Part shown: piece by piece, positions 61,601-64,000 of the stretch | Layout: every line of letters starts with the position of its first letter | Position numbering within the stretch: the stretch's first letter is position 1 | Assembly (NCBI GenBank): GCA_963965975.1 | Contig: OZ014415.1 | Location: 8,595,057-8,659,056, forward strand | DNA from: Xestospongia bergquistia | Lineage: Eukaryota > Porifera > Demospongiae > Haplosclerida > Petrosiidae | Length of the DNA stretch: 64,000 nt | Reading direction: 5' to 3' | Translations under genes and position numbers: made by a program | Notes under the pieces: model-generated | What the model was told of the DNA's origin: nothing | The model's input: only the letters and a program-made list of their open reading frames with translations | Database searches by the model: none

Positions 61601-64000
61601 TTACTCTATAATATATCATTAACTGATAACTGTGTCATTTATGATGCCAAGTGTGATAGATATGGACTAGCTTACAAGTTTCACTTAACGAGGAAGTTTG
61701 CTGTTGCAGCTGTCTCCAGATCAGGTCTTAGTAGCTATTCATTCTACAACAACTCTTGTATTAATATAAAATTAGGTATGTGTGTGTAAATGAGGTTTTT
61801 TATTATTCATATTTATTTTTATTAGGACTTCTATCTCCTCTCATATTAAACGAGGCTAGCAATATAAGTCATGAAAAGAACAGATTCATAGTGACACTTT
61901 CTTTGAAACGTTTGAGTGAAATGTATCCTGAATTTAACGATCCTTTAATTGCTAATCATTTCGTATCTCGGTACTATTATAAGGACTGTCTTACTTCAAG
62001 TTACAAGGTCTGACTTAATCATATTCTGTTACATAGCCTGTACATTGTAACTGATGTACTCAGTAATAGATGTCATATTTTTTCATGTGAAAATTACATA
62101 TAGGTTCTGATTTCTAAGGTATAGGGTCTGAAGTACAGTGTATCATTCAGTTACTGTATAGTATATTACATATAGGTTCTGATTTCTAAGGTATAGGGTC
62201 TGAAGTACAGTGTATCATTCAGTTACTGTATAGTAAATTACATATAGGTTCTGATTTCTGAGGTATAGGGTCTGGAGTTTAGCATTTAGTTATTACATAG
62301 TAGATTTGTCATAGTTTAAATTTCCACATTATTTTAATTATTTATTATTAATAAGTAATATTTTTGGATTGACCTCTTCTATTTTACAGCAATTTAATGT
62401 GAAATATGCACAAACAGAAACAAGGATGGTCATGTCCTGTAACACAAAGTGTATTTGGCGTATTGGTATATGTAATGCTGAACATTTTACAGACTGCAAT
62501 AATAATAAAGGCTGTGCTTGTACCAAGGAACACAACTTCACTACTGGCGTTTTACCTCCTTCCAAAACAGGTGATTTAACTAGTGTGCAATGGAATGGTT
62601 TCAGTGGTCAAGATATTGGCATTACTCTAACCGTAAGTGCTAACTTTATCTTGGATATAGAGATATTTATCAGTGCTTCCTTCTTATAGCTTCCTTCAGA
62701 AAATATAACTTGCGGAGACATTTTAACTATTACTGTCTTTAGTAGTCCAAATATATTTAATGCCACCTTCATAGTGAATACTAGTACATTTAACAACCAT
62801 CTCGATATATCTATACCAAATCAACAAAACTGTTGGAAGAGTACTAATGTAAGTTTTATCTACTCCAATTCGGTAGGTAACAGTTCTTCCAGCAATGCTC
62901 TAATACTGCCAGAACCCACTAATGGTAAGTACTTAAATATCTTTAGTGTTATTCATTAAGATTTTCTCATTTACTTTTCTGTCTCTATGTCACATATATA
63001 TTTCTTTTCAATAAGATTGCATTAAAGGATTCAGTCAAATGAACTATAATACAAAGACTTCAAATTTATCTTGGGAATTTGATGAAGGAATGGACTGTCT
63101 CATTAACATTCGACATTATATCAAAGAAATCAACATCTCTTTAGCACCTATAGAAAGCAACAAAAATTGTAGTGATGAACAGTTTTGGTCATATAATTTC
63201 TCATTGCAGAATCTTCAACAAACCTATTTTATTCTTGAAATAAAAAATACATTGGATAATTACTGTGCCAATGTAGCATTTACTTTCTCAACTAAAACCA
63301 GCACAAAGATAACAAGACATTATTATACTGTGACTATGATACCGGACAACACAGATAGAACTACTCAGTCAAGTAAGTAGGATTATTAATCTATGATTAT
63401 TATGTTCCATCTAGGTAAACCCACTCCAGATCACAGTGCAACAGTTCCTCTAAACAATGAAAACAGCTCTATATCGACATCTTTTTTTTTAAAACTTGCT
63501 ATTCCTATATTTGTTGGATCAATGTTAATCCTTGTGGGATTATGTATTCTTATTATTTGCTGTTATATGTGTATTCAGAAAAGAAAAGACAGAGCTAATG
63601 AATGGGTAAGTATAAAAAATAATTAATACAAGACCTAAATGTCTTTTTTGCTGTCTTTTTAGCGGATAATGAGAACTCCAGATGGTTCTGATGTTACAGA
63701 TGATTGCAATGTAAGACCACTTCTACTTGAAGTTGATAGCAAATCTGAGGCTGCTTCAGAGAAGACAGATTACCTCAACACGTGTGATCCAGAAATAATG
63801 TCTAATTTTTTAAGAAGTGTACCAGAAGATGATGAGCTTCTTATTGAGCCTGTAATAGTTGAAAGAATTCCACAAGAATTTGAACCAACTGACAAAGGAC
63901 ATAAGGTTTCTACAGGCAGACCAAGGTCACTATCAAACCTGAGACCTCCTCAATCATCAGAAAACAATATTCCTATAACAACTAAGAATATGCCAAAACT
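58667..64000 (+). CDS. Ig-domain / fibronectin-III transmembrane receptor (partial, 3' end beyond window)
   Basis: Twelve traced exons give at least 1,105 residues and stay in frame to the right edge. A signal peptide (TTSILMLCSLLVHYSVSYTC) comes first. Ig-like domains follow at about residues 70-185 (SINLTCS ... GYYACVID), 190-285 (AVLECNTK ... SVICILI), 290-375 (VTLYCIT ... YKCIIFY) and 380-485 (ITFQCLP ... GTVQCFVEN). An FN3-type domain opens with DVPNPPGTINITKVEP, and several Cys-rich or FN3-like domains continue. A TM helix is at about 953-978 (FVGSMLILVGLCILIICC), with a basic stop-transfer IQKRKDR. The cytosolic tail has DYLNT, an SH2-type YxN site, and a Ser-rich SLSNL. Exon phases 1-1 fit Ig domains. 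No kinase or phosphatase domain is reached before the edge. Many N-glycosylation sites are present. It could be a receptor kinase, phosphatase or adhesion molecule. Confidence 0.82.
62093..62283 (+). repeat. 72-bp tandem repeat in receptor intron
   Basis: About 2.6 copies of a 72-bp unit with TTACATATAGGTTCTGATTT and AAGGTATAGGGTCTGAAGTA lie in the intron 62008-62389. The first two copies are almost identical, so it is recent. Confidence 0.85.

Overview
The window is eukaryotic nuclear DNA from an early-branching animal, most likely a demosponge close to Amphimedon. The base composition is AT-rich. Genes are packed about one per 3 kb, with many short exons, mostly tiny GT-AG introns (about 35-90 bp), and neighbouring start codons often less than 200 bp apart. 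The gene set is animal-type: a TIKI Wnt protease, GAK with its auxilin half, TESK, BTBD19, SREK1, an XRRA1-like gene and Ig/FN3 receptors. The species call is inference. Gene names come from recognising conserved blocks by eye, and coordinates run from start codon to stop codon across introns. For most genes I checked that the exon lengths sum to a multiple of three.

Layout, left to right: OGFOD1 (-, runs off the left edge); LSM4 (+); TIKI/TRABD2 protease (+); FARSA (-); GAK (+); then a tight head-to-tail minus-strand run CUTC > cytochrome-b5 front-end desaturase > RAD17; a beta-trefoil-like protein with a proline-rich linker (+); TESK-type kinase (-); BTBD19 (-); XRRA1-like LRR protein (+); SREK1 (-); TRMT10A (+); a small uncertain gene (+); a GC-rich gene-free block; ENPP-family phosphodiesterase (-) with two small secreted-protein genes nested in one intron; an 842-residue coiled/disordered protein with a possible CPLANE1-like C-terminus (+); and a large Ig-domain/FN3 transmembrane receptor (+) cut by the right edge.

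The genes do not form one pathway. Several are housekeeping genes for RNA and translation (LSM4, SREK1, TRMT10A, FARSA, OGFOD1), others act in the DNA-damage checkpoint (RAD17), endocytosis (GAK) or signalling (TIKI, TESK, Ig receptor). The architecture is the striking feature: six divergent pairs share 125-195 bp upstream regions, and convergent pairs end within 80-330 bp of each other. Introns carry minisatellites, CT-type microsatellites that double as splice-acceptor tracts, short perfect hairpins and a dispersed 60-bp repeat.

The best candidate for something undescribed is the divergent pair of small secreted, cysteine-containing proteins at 49187-50936. They share exon number, intron phase and a junction motif, so they look like fast-evolving paralogues nested in the ENPP gene.
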